Notes: generated by a model not told the origin, from the letters alone. Positions 1 through 8,867 are shown, counted from the stretch's first letter. The stretch: 54,042 nt of DNA from Myxococcales bacterium (GCA_018780435.1 JADMJS010000455.1:1-54042), one strand, 5' to 3'. Program-made: numbers and translations.

Positions 1-1872
1 GAACACTTCTCGAAGAAGCTCTGCGACTTCTGCCGCCGCAACCGCCTCGTCAGCTTCTCGATCAAAGACGTCATTGGTGACGAGGAGTTCCATCGCTTCA
101 TCAGCGTCTTCGTGGAGCGCCACGTCGACATGGAGGCGCAGCGTCTCCTCGACGCGGGCGACGACCGCCGCCAACGCTTCACCGAACAGCTCCTCGACAA
201 GAACATCGTGAACGTCGGCGTCGTCCTCGAGGACGACCTCGTCGAGGAGCGGCGCCGCCTCCCCTGGCGCGTCAAGATCGCGCTCGCGCGTCTCAAGAAG
301 GACCTGAAGGCGCTCCCGCTCTACAGCCGTGCGACCACCTCCCAGCTCCGCGAGGCCAAGCTCCGAATTCTGCGGGACATCCTCCGGCCGATGCAGAAGG
401 GCCAATACCTGAAGCAGCTCTTCTTGAACCTCGACCTCATCTCGTCGGAGGTCGAGGACCTGCGCGGCGTCGACATGGAGACGGACCTCCTCGCCGCCTT
501 GAATGGTCCCCGCATCGCGTCGCTGGCCGAGGCGCTCCACGCCGAACACATTCGGGTCAACAAGAAGGCCCTCTCCGATGTCGGCGACGAGCGTCCGGAC
601 CTCGCCGACGCTCTGAAGTCCCTTATCCCCCGAGTGGTTCGGGCGCTGACCGACTACTACGGCAGTGCGGGCGTCGAGCGGGTGCTCCGTGACTTGTACG
701 ACGCGGGCGCCGTCGCGGAGTCACACCTCCCCCCGCCGATGCAGGAGCAGATCCGCATCGACCGGTGGTGCGCCAACTACCTCGCCGCGCCCGAGCGCGT
801 CGTCACTACGCTCGACCGCATCGACCGTGCCGACGCCTACGCGGCGCAGCTCCCGACGGTCGTCGCCGCTATCCCCAACCTACTTCGGCTGAAGCGATAT
901 GGCGCTGTCGACCACCTGCTCTCGGTGATCGCGAAACATCGTGCCTCAGAGGGAGCGTTCCCCGGGCGACCGGCGCTCGTGCAGGAGGCCTTCGACGGGC
1001 TCGCGGATGGCCCGTTGCTCGCGACCTTGGTCGACGCGATGATGATCGAGACCACCGAGGTGCGTGACGCCATTCGGCGCACCTTCTCGCTTTTCGGCCG
1101 AGCGGCGACCCCCTCTCTTCTCGACGTCTTCCTCCGAGCGGAGACTTCGGCGCTTCGCAACGAGGCGGGGCTCGCGCTCATTGGCCTCGGCGCGGACACG
1201 ATCCCCTTCCTCGAGCACGCCCTCGTGCGACGAGGTCAAGCGCCGGCTGTCCTCGTCGATCTGCTCAAGGTCTTGACTCAGTTGAGCGCGCGCGACTCGA
1301 CCGACCTCGTCGTGGACCTCCTGAGGCACGCGAGCGCGGAGGTCCGCGAGGCGGCGCTCTCGACCGTCGTGAAGCTCAATGGAAAAGCCAGCCGCGGCTT
1401 GCTCGTCCGCGCGATGCGGGACCCGGAGCCGCGTATCGCCGTCAGCGCCATGCGCGCTCTCTCGAGGCTCGATCCCAAGCCGCTCGGCTACGTGCTGCGC
1501 CTGCTTGAGACGGCGGGTCTCGCACCGCGCGAACCGGGCGAGCCTGAGACGGACACCCTCGAGACACAGGTCACCGCCGTGCAGCTCCTCGCCGAGCTCG
1601 GCAACGTGCCGCTCGGCCAAGGGGGGACGCTCGAGGCCCGATTCTTGAGCCGAGTAGAGCTCGAAGGCGGCCGCATGAAGGCGATCCTCCAGCGAGGGAA
1701 GCGTCACGACGACGAGCCCGTGCGGATCGCCATACTAGACGCGCTCGTGAAGATCGGGGGACCTGAGTCGGCAGAGCGCCTGCGGAATGCCAGCCTCGAA
1801 CCGAGCCCCGTGGTCCGCGAGCGTATGAAGCTAGCAGCGGCCCAGCTCGCGGAGCGCCTACAGATGTCGTGA
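1..1872 (+). CDS. HEAT-repeat protein, 5' end outside the window
   Basis: The frame is open from the first base, so the start codon lies upstream; 623 residues are visible. The C-terminal two thirds consist of amphipathic helix pairs typical of HEAT repeats, for example the stretches around AEVREAALSTVVKLN and DPEPRIAVSAMRALSRL (about residues 445-490 in window numbering). HEAT solenoids are protein-binding scaffolds; no catalytic domain is visible. The visible N-terminal part is helical and charged, with a Cys-x2-Cys pair (CDFC) near the left edge. No signal peptide can be judged. A GTG at 112 could initiate a shorter product, but upstream codons read sensibly as protein, so a longer gene is preferred. 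It is followed after 49 bases by the MoaD-like gene on the same strand. Specific function unknown. Confidence 0.8.
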   Translation, partial: EHFSKKLCDFCRRNRLVSFSIKDVIGDEEFHRFISVFVERHVDMEAQRLLDAGDDRRQRFTEQLLDKNIVNVGVVLEDDLVEERRRLPWRVKIALARLKKDLKALPLYSRATTSQLREAKLRILRDILRPMQKGQYLKQLFLNLDLISSEVEDLRGVDMETDLLAALNGPRIASLAEALHAEHIRVNKKALSDVGDERPDLADALKSLIPRVVRALTDYYGSAGVERVLRDLYDAGAVAESHLPPPMQEQIRIDRWCANYLAAPERVVTTLDRIDRADAYAAQLPTVVAAIPNLLRLKRYGAVDHLLSVIAKHRASEGAFPGRPALVQEAFDGLADGPLLATLVDAMMIETTEVRDAIRRTFSLFGRAATPSLLDVFLRAETSALRNEAGLALIGLGADTIPFLEHALVRRGQAPAVLVDLLKVLTQLSARDSTDLVVDLLRHASAEVREAALSTVVKLNGKASRGLLVRAMRDPEPRIAVSAMRALSRLDPKPLGYVLRLLETAGLAPREPGEPETDTLETQVTAVQLLAELGNVPLGQGGTLEARFLSRVELEGGRMKAILQRGKRHDDEPVRIAILDALVKIGGPESAERLRNASLEPSPVVRERMKLAAAQLAERLQMS

Positions 1873-1921
1873 ACCGGCCGACGGTTGCGGAGTGTCGCCT
1901 CCCGTGGGAAAACCCGGACGC

Positions 1922-2200
1922 ATGAGCAGGGTCCATCTGACGCGTCATCTTTATACGTTCTTTCCGGCTCTCGAGGGCCAGATCATCGACGTCGACGCCG
2001 CAACGGCGCGCCAGGTGGTCGAACGACTCGAAGCGCTCGCGCCCGGGATCGCCTTCTACATCTGCGATGAACGCGGCTTGCTGCGACGACACGTCAACAT
2101 CTTCGTGGACAAGCAGATGATCCGGGATCGCAAAGGTCTCAGCGATCCGGTGAAGCCGGAGTCCGAAATTCACATTCTTCAATCATTGAGCGGGGGCTGA
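1922..2200 (+). CDS. MoaD/ThiS-family ubiquitin-like protein
   Basis: A 92-residue protein with the size, beta-grasp pattern and C-terminal Gly-Gly (LSGG) of small sulfur-carrier proteins such as MoaD and ThiS. In that family the terminal glycine is adenylated and thiocarboxylated by an E1-like enzyme and donates sulfur. The sequence shows the alternating hydrophobic strands and the motif VKPESEIHILQSLSGG, comparable to the usual end of MoaD proteins. The ATG at 1922 is chosen over an in-frame GTG at 1892 because family similarity starts there. The next gene begins five bases after the stop, so the two are probably co-transcribed. No molybdopterin or thiamine synthesis gene is nearby, so its acceptor pathway is unknown. 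Confidence 0.8.
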   Translation: MSRVHLTRHLYTFFPALEGQIIDVDAATARQVVERLEALAPGIAFYICDERGLLRRHVNIFVDKQMIRDRKGLSDPVKPESEIHILQSLSGG

Positions 2201-2205
2201 TACCA

Positions 2206-3387
2206 ATGTCACTGTCATCGAAACTCCTCATCGGCACGCGAAAGGGGACCTTTATCGTCGAGAAGTCAGGGGGCACCTGGCAACCGCGCCTGGTCGGCCA
2301 CGCGGGTGGTGGGGTGAACTTCGTCGCGCGCGACCCGCACAGTGGACGATTGTGGGCGCTCCTCGGCCACGGCCACTGGGGCGCGAAGCTCTCGCATTCG
2401 AACGACGATGGCGCCACGTGGACCGACGCGCCCGCCCAGATCAAGTACCCGGACGGCGCGCGCTTCATCGCGCAGGACATGTACGAAGACGCGAGCAGCG
2501 AGTTCGGCGTCGGCTGGAAGATCTCGACCAAGCCCGCGACACTCCAGAAGCTCTGGGTCATCGGCTTCGGGTCCGACGGCGCCATCTGGGTCGGCACCAT
2601 CCCGGGCGGGCTCTTCGTGAGCCGCGACGGTGGCGCGTCGTTTGAGCTGAACCGGCCGCTCTGGGACCACGAGTCCCGCGGCGGCGACCTCTGGAGCGGC
2701 GAAGGCAAAGGCGAGACGAAGTGGTTCGGCACGCCGGCCTCCGAAGGCGGCGACTTCGCCCCGGGCATTCACTCGATCTCGGTCGACCCCCGCGACCCGA
2801 ATCGGGTCCTGGTCGCGGTCTCGACGGCCGGCGTCATCGAGACCACCGACGGCGGCCAGACCTGGCGCAGCCGCAACAAGGGCATGGCGATGGACCACAC
2901 GCCGGAGCCCGAGGCCGAGTGGGGCCACGACACGCACTTCATCGACCTCTGCCCGGGCCAGCCGGACTGCGTCTGGCAGCAGAACCACGCGGGCGTCTTC
3001 TTCAGCGACGATGGCGCGGCCACCTGGAAGGCCGTGAACGCGAAGGAGCAAGGTGTCTACTTCGGCTTCCCAGTCGCGACGCACGACACGGACGGGAAGA
3101 CGGCCTGGCTCGTGCCCGGCCACTCCGATCAGCAGCGAATGACCATCGGCGGCGGCCTCTTTGTCGCGCGCACGAAAGACGGCGGCCAGACCTGGGAGAA
3201 GCTGACGCAAGGCCTCCCACAGTCCGGCGCCTACGACGTGGTCTACCGCCACGCCCTCGCCCAGAAGGGCGGCGTCGTGGCTTTCGGCTCGACGACGGGC
3301 AATCTGTATCTCAGCGAGGACGGCGGCGACACGTGGATCACGGCGTCCAACAATCTGCCGCCCATCTACTCCGTGCGCTTCGGGTGA
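2206..3387 (+). CDS. Asp-box (BNR/sialidase-like) beta-propeller protein
   Basis: A 393-residue protein with at least five Asp-box motifs of the S-x-D-x-G-x-T-W type: SRDGGASF, TTDGGQTW, SDDGAATW, TKDGGQTW and SEDGGDTW. Such motifs mark blades of sialidase/BNR or VPS10-like propellers. No N-terminal signal peptide or membrane segment is visible, so a cytoplasmic location is likely. The Arg triad and nucleophile of true sialidases are not evident, so enzymatic activity should not be assumed; such proteins are often labelled 'exo-alpha-sialidase' from the repeats alone. It lies five bases behind the MoaD-like gene and probably shares its transcript. From memory, this pairing recurs in other bacteria. 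Confidence 0.75.
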   Translation: MSLSSKLLIGTRKGTFIVEKSGGTWQPRLVGHAGGGVNFVARDPHSGRLWALLGHGHWGAKLSHSNDDGATWTDAPAQIKYPDGARFIAQDMYEDASSEFGVGWKISTKPATLQKLWVIGFGSDGAIWVGTIPGGLFVSRDGGASFELNRPLWDHESRGGDLWSGEGKGETKWFGTPASEGGDFAPGIHSISVDPRDPNRVLVAVSTAGVIETTDGGQTWRSRNKGMAMDHTPEPEAEWGHDTHFIDLCPGQPDCVWQQNHAGVFFSDDGAATWKAVNAKEQGVYFGFPVATHDTDGKTAWLVPGHSDQQRMTIGGGLFVARTKDGGQTWEKLTQGLPQSGAYDVVYRHALAQKGGVVAFGSTTGNLYLSEDGGDTWITASNNLPPIYSVRFG

Positions 3388-3497
3388 CCGCCCCGGCGCG
3401 AAGCTCGTAGACCGTCATCGGGCCTCCCATCGGAAGCGATGGTCTATACCCAAGTAATGGTTGACGATTTCTTGAGGCCCGACGTATCCTGCTGGCT

Positions 3498-4142
3498 ATG
3501 CCACTTTGGTCCCCGAGGCAGCGACTCTCCCTGATGACGTCTCTGTCCATGGCGTGGTCTCCGCTGGCTTGCGCGCCCACGGACAGTGAGCCCTCGGGCA
3601 GCAGAGTCACGGTGCCCGAGAGCTACGGGTGGGAGTGCCTCGATTTCACGACGACTTGCGCTCAAGGGAGGGTCTGCGTGCCCGAATTTGGCGTCCAGCC
3701 ACCCGGCGACAACCGTTGTGACTGCTCCCGTACCCATCAATGCACGGCCGGTTGTGCACCACAGTTCTGGGCTGAGGAGACACCGTCGACGCTCGCCGAC
3801 TACTGCTTCGAGTCTCTCGGTCTAGTGCCCCTCGGCGGTCCCTGTAATGATGACGCACACTGCATTTGGCCGAGCGCGCTGAGATCACCGACCGGAGACC
3901 CAACCAATGTCTACCGGCGATGCGTCGACAGCGTCTGCGTCGAGAGCACTGCACCCGACCGACTGGCCGACGGCACCCGCTGTTACCCGAGACTGCAGCA
4001 GCCTTGCGGTCAGGCCAGTCAATGCGTGCAGACCCCGGGGTCGGTGACGTCCGGGGTCTGCCGGCACTACTGCGCCGGTGACCACCAGTGCGAGCCGGGC
4101 TTCGTGTGCAATCTCGAAAGGGCGACCTGCTACGAGCCATGA
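3498..4142 (+). CDS. Small cysteine-rich exported protein
   Basis: A 214-residue protein with a short basic N-terminus (MPLWSPRQR), a modest hydrophobic stretch and the sequence SPLAC near residue 24, a poor match to a lipobox. It is therefore exported, possibly as a lipoprotein. The rest carries about 18 cysteines in short spacings (CDCSRTHQC, CVDSVC, CNLERATC), suggesting a disulfide-stabilised extracellular protein. No catalytic motif or named domain is recognised. It stands alone between the propeller gene and the HEPN pair, with about 110 bases upstream and 190 downstream. It resembles the other cysteine-rich envelope proteins in this window in style, but not by any repeat I can align. 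Confidence 0.65.
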   Translation: MPLWSPRQRLSLMTSLSMAWSPLACAPTDSEPSGSRVTVPESYGWECLDFTTTCAQGRVCVPEFGVQPPGDNRCDCSRTHQCTAGCAPQFWAEETPSTLADYCFESLGLVPLGGPCNDDAHCIWPSALRSPTGDPTNVYRRCVDSVCVESTAPDRLADGTRCYPRLQQPCGQASQCVQTPGSVTSGVCRHYCAGDHQCEPGFVCNLERATCYEP

Positions 4143-4150
4143 TGGACGGC

Positions 4151-4177
4151 GACGAGGTCCGAGCTCGCGTCCTCGTC
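4151..4177. other. Possible hairpin downstream of the cysteine-rich gene
   Basis: GACGAGG at 4151-4157 and CCTCGTC at 4171-4177 form a perfect 7-bp inverted repeat around a 13-base loop, nine bases past the stop of the cysteine-rich gene. No T run follows, so this is at most a weak or Rho-assisted terminator. Confidence 0.25.
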
Positions 4178-4334
4178 ATCGGGCGGCGCCGGCAAGGGCA
4201 AACTCCGAGTGGTTGTATTGGCCTGGAGGGCCGGGTGGGGTCGCTACGGCAGGAAGAGCGCCCGTTCCTCAACTCGGCTGTGGGGTAACTCGACTGGGTA
4301 GCCCGAGGCACCGCTGAGTGGTAGCCTCTAGGTC

Positions 4335-4622
4335 ATGATGCTTGAGCAAATCCGACAGCACCTCCTCGCCATCCCCACGTCGCCCCCGGATGCGCTGGCC
4401 GGCTTCGAACTCCGACAGGGGCTCGACTCGACGGAAGACCCTGCTGTGTGGGTCTATGTCATCGTGCGAGACGACAAGATTGAAGCGCTCTGGTCAGATT
4501 GGGATCAGCTCCGCGAGCGCATTCGGGAAGCAGTGAGCGAGGTCGCCGGCGATCAGGTGATCACGTACGTTCGGATGTGGGCGGAGTCGGAGCAAACAGT
4601 TCGGCCTGTGGCGGCGCCGTGA
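4335..4622 (+). CDS. Small acidic protein coupled to a HEPN-like gene
   Basis: A 95-residue protein without signal peptide. The core reads as a beta strand (VWVYVIVRDD), a helix (LRERIREAVSEVAG) and a second strand (YVRMWAESE). It lacks the GSx(R/L)ARG and DxD motifs of MNT-type nucleotidyltransferases, so it is not an obvious MNT antitoxin. Its stop codon overlaps the GTG start of the HEPN-like gene (GTGA at 4619-4622), which indicates translational coupling. HEPN proteins are commonly encoded next to a partner that controls or targets them; by position this is the candidate partner. Function otherwise unknown. Confidence 0.6.
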   Translation: MMLEQIRQHLLAIPTSPPDALAGFELRQGLDSTEDPAVWVYVIVRDDKIEALWSDWDQLRERIREAVSEVAGDQVITYVRMWAESEQTVRPVAAP

Positions 4623-5131
4623 CCCTTTCGACTGACCTCCTTGAGCAGGCCCGACATCTCGCTCGAAGGGAACCGAAGCGCCCGCGACAGGCGAGCCTGC
4701 GGCGCGCCATATCCTCCGCATACTACTCGTTGTTCCACTTATTGACCGACGAAGCGTGCCGCTTCCTCGTGTCGGGCTCCGCTACTCATCGCGAGGCTCT
4801 CAGACACACCCTCCGCAGGTCCTTCGGGCACGCCGACATGAAGAAATTGTCCGTCGCATTTCGAAAGGGAATCGCCCCTCAGAACTGGCAAATGCCGGGC
4901 ACTGGCACCATGCCGACTGACCTGAGAGGCGTCGCGGACACGTTCGTCGATCTGCAAGAAGCCCGACACGAAGCGGACTACGACACCACCAAGGTGTACA
5001 GCCGGCAGGAGGTACTGGATTTGGTGCTCCGATGCCAAAGAGCGATCGCAGCTTGGCACCGAGTGAAGGGCTCACCCTGGGCGGAAACCTATCTGGTCGC
5101 GTTGCTGGCCAACCGCCAACTGAGAAGCTAG
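4619..5131 (+). CDS. HEPN-like domain protein
   Basis: A 170-residue all-helical protein. The segment RRAISSAYYSLFHLLTDEA (residues about 26-44) and the later RHEADYD motif match the general pattern of HEPN-domain proteins, many of which are RNases in toxin-antitoxin or phage-defence modules. The classical catalytic Rx4-6H motif is not seen; the closest sequence has Arg and His adjacent. Activity is therefore uncertain. The GTG at 4619 is chosen because it overlaps the upstream stop in a GTGA arrangement; the same frame stays open further upstream, but only inside the preceding gene. The pair is isolated from other genes by about 190 bases upstream and converges with the minus-strand lipoprotein downstream. 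Confidence 0.65.
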   Translation: MTLSTDLLEQARHLARREPKRPRQASLRRAISSAYYSLFHLLTDEACRFLVSGSATHREALRHTLRRSFGHADMKKLSVAFRKGIAPQNWQMPGTGTMPTDLRGVADTFVDLQEARHEADYDTTKVYSRQEVLDLVLRCQRAIAAWHRVKGSPWAETYLVALLANRQLRS

Positions 5132-5140
5132 CGGCCCAGG

Positions 5141-6769
5141 TCACGGACATGGCGTGGTGACTCGAAAGTCATCGAACCACGCCCCGTTGTACTGCCCACC
5201 GTTGTTCTTCCCGTCGACCGAGTCGAAGTGCAGCGACAGCGTCACCGTCTTGCCGGCGTAGGCGCTGAGATCGAGCTGCACGTCCTTCCAGCCGACGCCG
5301 GGGCCGGCGTTCCAGGTCTTGTCCCAGATTGTCACGGGCGCCTGTCCGGTGACCGTGACGGTGAGCCAGACTTTGTCGTTGACCTGCCCGGGTTCGATGG
5401 CGAGGTTGCGGGCGAAGCGCAGTGACGGTGAGCCCGCGGGCAGCGCGATCGGGGGCGCGGTCGCCACGCCGGCGGAGACGCCGACGTCGTAATCGAGCTG
5501 AGGCAGTTGGCCGTAGTAGAGCGCTCCGGGCTGCGAGAGGGCCCCGGTTTGTGCGAGCTGCCAGGTCACCGCGCCGGAGCCTCCAGAGACCGTGAAGGAG
5601 AGCGGCGCGCCCGAGTCGAAGGACTCGCTCCACACGACCTGCTCGGCGCCCGTGGGCTGGCTCTCGCAGACGCCCAGCACGCAGCGGACGTCGGTGCAGG
5701 AGGAGCCCTCGCCGCAGTCGGCGTCGGCAGTGCAGCACTCGGGGCCCGCGGCCGGCGTCAGCGAGCAGAGCTCGGGCCCATTGACACAGGTCGCGGTGAG
5801 GCAGGCGTTCGGCGCGGCGCACCCGTTGGCGCAGGCCTGGGCGGTGCCCGTGTCGTGGACGCAACGGCCTTGGGCGCAGCGGTCGACGGTGTCCGCAAGG
5901 GCGTCGGCACATTCGACGTCGAGGAGGCAGCACCCTGGTACCGGGCTGGTCACGCAGGTCCCCTCGACGCACGCGCGGGAGACGCAGGCGTTGCCGGCGA
6001 CGCAGTCGGCATCGGTGGCGCAGGCCCCTTCGAGCTGATGGGTGCAGAGGCCGACCTGACAGCCATCGGTCGTGGCCGTGTCACCGTCATCACAATCGGC
6101 CGCCGATTTACAGCAGCTCGCGCCGCTGAGGGCGTAGTCGCAGATGCCGAGATCGCACTGGTCCACCGTGCAGGCGTTCCCGTCGTCGCAGGTGATCCCG
6201 GATTGGCACTGGCACTCGTTTGTCTTCGGGTGCACACACTGATTGGCGACGCACTCGTCCACCGTGCACGCGTCGAGGTCGTCACAATCGGCGGTCGTGA
6301 CGCAGCAGGCATTCGACGACCGCACGTGCTGGCAGCGGTTCTGGATGGTGTTGCAGCTATCGGTCGTACACGCGATGCCGTCGTCGCAGGCGTCTCCGGT
6401 CACGCAACACCCGGGCACCGGAGTGTGTACGCAGGCGCCCTCGATGCAGGCGTCGACGGTGCAGGACAGAAAGTCGTTGCAGACCTTCGTCTCCGCGGAC
6501 GGGACGCACTCGGGGGGCGCGACGTCCACCGAAGCGCCGTCGTCTGGCGTCGGCCCGGTGTCGGGGGTGACGTCCTCGACGCGGACATCCGCGTTGCTAC
6601 CGTCGACCCCTGCCCCATCGGGCGTGGGTTCCGTCGCAACGTCATCGGCCCCGTTCTCAGCGGACTCGACGCTCTCGCACGCCGCCAAGAGGAGCAGGCT
6701 GATGAGGAGAGCGGCCCCAAAGCCGGTGCGGCAGAGGCCAGGAGAGCAGGTTCGAGGTCGCGCGTTCAT
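5141..6769 (-). CDS. Cysteine-rich lipoprotein with C-terminal beta-sandwich-like domain
   Basis: A 542-residue predicted lipoprotein. The ATG at 6769 gives a basic start, a hydrophobic segment and the lipobox LLAAC; upstream in-frame codons are not protein-like. After the lipid anchor comes an Asp/Val/Pro/Thr-rich linker of about 45 residues. The middle carries roughly a dozen modules of the form C-x-D-x2-x-C-T-x-D-x-C (for example CDDGNACTVDQCD and CDDLDACTVDEC), probably disulfide knots. The last 150 or so residues look like a secreted beta-sandwich of the carbohydrate-binding or LamG kind (SLSLHFDSVDGKNNGG, GAWFDDFRV). It is likely displayed on the outer membrane. Ligand unknown. It stands alone, about 200 bases downstream of the next minus-strand gene. 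Confidence 0.8.
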   Translation of the reverse strand: MNARPRTCSPGLCRTGFGAALLISLLLLAACESVESAENGADDVATEPTPDGAGVDGSNADVRVEDVTPDTGPTPDDGASVDVAPPECVPSAETKVCNDFLSCTVDACIEGACVHTPVPGCCVTGDACDDGIACTTDSCNTIQNRCQHVRSSNACCVTTADCDDLDACTVDECVANQCVHPKTNECQCQSGITCDDGNACTVDQCDLGICDYALSGASCCKSAADCDDGDTATTDGCQVGLCTHQLEGACATDADCVAGNACVSRACVEGTCVTSPVPGCCLLDVECADALADTVDRCAQGRCVHDTGTAQACANGCAAPNACLTATCVNGPELCSLTPAAGPECCTADADCGEGSSCTDVRCVLGVCESQPTGAEQVVWSESFDSGAPLSFTVSGGSGAVTWQLAQTGALSQPGALYYGQLPQLDYDVGVSAGVATAPPIALPAGSPSLRFARNLAIEPGQVNDKVWLTVTVTGQAPVTIWDKTWNAGPGVGWKDVQLDLSAYAGKTVTLSLHFDSVDGKNNGGQYNGAWFDDFRVTTPCP

Positions 6770-6967
6770 GACGCGGACGGTGAGGGCCGAGCGAGCTGGC
6801 GTCAATGTCTTTACGGAGTGTGGCAGCGGCGGCGTCCACGTGGGGTGGGGGTCGGACGCAGCCGCTGCGTTCAGGGTCGCGGTGGCAGCGAAAGTCGTCA
6901 ATGAGCCGGCGACGTCGACGGCTGACGGAGTCGCTCGACAAAGAAGACCCTGACGAGCGTCGCCTGG

Positions 6968-7756
6968 CTACTTGATGACGACGCTCTGGCTGTAGGTGAT
7001 CGACTTGCTCTGAACGGCGTCGGACAGCTCGAGCTCCACTCGATAGGTCCCCTTGGCGGCGGCCGGGAAAGACCCATGGATGTCCACGAGCGGAGGGCGA
7101 TCCGGCTTGACCGGCACCGTCTCGTCGACAATCACATCGCGGCGGATCTCCTCACCCACCGCAGTGCGGAGGATGAGGACCGTCTTGACCTGATACCCGC
7201 CTTCGCCGGCGCGGAGACCTGCAAACACGAACTGGAAGTGGACGGTGGAACCCTCCTTGTAGATGTTCCCGCGCGGATTCGGCTTTTGGTCGTCGCCGAC
7301 GAAGAGGAAGTCGGACACCGAGAGCTCTTTGTATCGTTCGCTGTCGACCTCCTTCATGACCGCGGTGACCGTTTCGCCGGTGAGCTCGAACCCAACGACG
7401 CTGTCATCAGCGACTCGAAGCGCAAGCTGGACCGCGCCGCGCTCGAACTCGAGGGTGTAGTCGCCTTGGTCCGGCTTGCCAGTGGCGACCGAAATGCCCT
7501 TCATCGTTCGGTCTTTCAGCGGTCCGAGCTTCGCGACGACCTTGCTCATGGCTTCGAACTTCGGCTTCGGCACCTCGGTCAGGAGCCCTGGGTGGGCGAT
7601 CTTCTCGAACGCGGCGTAGTCATTGGTCCGGAGCGCCTCGAGGAGCGCGTCCGTGGTCGTGTCCAAGCTCTTCTTCCGGCCGCAACCGGTCCCCGTGGCG
7701 ACAGCAACAAGGGTAATGAGGAGCGCGACCCGCATGCGTGTCAGATTTGGGAACAT
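6968..7756 (-). CDS. Predicted lipoprotein with N-terminal helical and C-terminal beta domains
   Basis: A 262-residue envelope protein. The ATG at 7756 has a GGAGG seven bases upstream; a second ATG at 7735 would give a tighter signal peptide (MRVALLITLVAVATGTGC) but has no ribosome site. The cysteine after the hydrophobic segment (TGTGC) is a weak lipobox, so lipidation is likely but not certain. Residues about 35-60 (TTTDALLEALRTNDYAAFEK) resemble the start of DUF3887-type or NTF2-like small domains. The C-terminal half has an alternating-strand pattern consistent with an Ig-like fold (residues about 165-262). No enzymatic motif is seen. Upstream lies a 174-base gap, so it probably has its own promoter. 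Confidence 0.65.
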   Translation of the reverse strand: MFPNLTRMRVALLITLVAVATGTGCGRKKSLDTTTDALLEALRTNDYAAFEKIAHPGLLTEVPKPKFEAMSKVVAKLGPLKDRTMKGISVATGKPDQGDYTLEFERGAVQLALRVADDSVVGFELTGETVTAVMKEVDSERYKELSVSDFLFVGDDQKPNPRGNIYKEGSTVHFQFVFAGLRAGEGGYQVKTVLILRTAVGEEIRRDVIVDETVPVKPDRPPLVDIHGSFPAAAKGTYRVELELSDAVQSKSITYSQSVVIK

Positions 7757-7930
7757 GAGTCGGCCTCCGACGGAACGGTTACGCCGAAACGTTCGCACGT
7801 CAGTCGTGATTGGCGCAAGCCGCGCCAGCTCCAAACGCAGTCGAAAACGAGAACGACAGCGCGCTCCCGCAGGGACTCCGAAGACGCGACAGCGGCTGCC
7901 CCAGAGCCAGAATACATCGTTCGGATAACG

Positions 7931-8863
7931 TCATGATTGAGAACATCTCCGAGAACGTCGCCCGGACGAACGCCACCGCCCTGGTGCGAAGCCCAGGACC
8001 GCGAGTGCGAGCGGAAGAACCCAGCCACCGCCAGACCGGGGCCCCACGGCACAGCCCGATGTCCCCGGCGAACACTGAAGGTCGACGGTGACGGGGTCGC
8101 TCGAGATCCAGGTGTCTGTGCCGGGGACCTGTCCGCGAACGACGATCTCGTGCTCCCCAGCGTCGAGACCCGACGACGCGCCCTTGAGCATGTGGTCTTC
8201 GCATGCGTGGTACAGAAGCGAGGTGGGAGGCTTTAGCCAACCGGCGAATTCGGGAGCGAGGGTTTCTCTGTAGAACCAATATTCACCGTCTACCCTGACT
8301 TGGTAGTTCAACATCCTTCCCCATGGTCCAGAGAGGATGTTCGGGCTCACGTCCGCGGTCACATAGACGGCATCGAGGGACGTCGAACACGAGCCGCTGC
8401 CGCCAGCGACAGTGATCGGTGCACGGATGGGCTGTGAGACCACGAGCGGGCCCAGAGACTCGGGAAGCGGGGCGGGTGGGACGACCGTGATCGTGGTAGT
8501 GAAGAGCTCCAAGGGCCCTGAATCGCCTACCGAGCACGGCCCACCGATGGTCATAGTGTACACACCCGGCGACAGGTCAGCCCCGGGGTGGATCCACTGA
8601 TTGGCCAGATCGATGGTCACAGGAACCGTCGTGAGTTGGCTGCCGTTCTCACGCCTGCTGAGCGTAATCGAGGATGGGTCGACTTCCATCCCGTAGCGCG
8701 TAGTCCTCCACCAGAATCCCGGGATGTTGGCCGGGACCCTGACGTTCGGGACGACATCGACCCGACACGGCGGGGGAATCGGAGAGCACGCATCGCCGCT
8801 GTCTGGGACGAAGACGAGCGCCATGGCCGCCGCCACACTGACAGGGAACATTCGAGCGTTCAT
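7931..8863 (-). CDS. Exported protein with MYXO-CTERM-like tail
   Basis: A 310-residue protein with a signal peptide (MNARMFPVSVAAAMALVFV, cleavage probably near DSGDA). The middle is beta-rich with Ig-like strands and several cysteines. The C-terminus holds a short Gly/Ser segment with a cysteine (GCAVGPRSGGGW), a hydrophobic helix (VLPLALAVLGFA) and an Arg-rich end. That layout matches MYXO-CTERM-type surface-sorting tails of myxobacteria, although the canonical Cys spacing is not exact. The ATG at 8863 follows the stop of the nucleotidyltransferase gene by four bases, with GGAGTG seven bases before it, so it could be the last gene of that operon. A functional link to the nucleotidyltransferases is not obvious. 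Confidence 0.7.
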   Translation of the reverse strand: MNARMFPVSVAAAMALVFVPDSGDACSPIPPPCRVDVVPNVRVPANIPGFWWRTTRYGMEVDPSSITLSRRENGSQLTTVPVTIDLANQWIHPGADLSPGVYTMTIGGPCSVGDSGPLELFTTTITVVPPAPLPESLGPLVVSQPIRAPITVAGGSGSCSTSLDAVYVTADVSPNILSGPWGRMLNYQVRVDGEYWFYRETLAPEFAGWLKPPTSLLYHACEDHMLKGASSGLDAGEHEIVVRGQVPGTDTWISSDPVTVDLQCSPGTSGCAVGPRSGGGWVLPLALAVLGFAPGRWRSSGRRSRRCSQS

Positions 8864-8867
8864 CGGG

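Noticed and set aside
5507..6904. Long open frame on the plus strand opposite the cysteine-rich lipoprotein gene.
   Set aside because: Its residues are rich in Arg, Ala and Val without any family pattern, and the opposite strand encodes a signal peptide and ordered cysteine modules.
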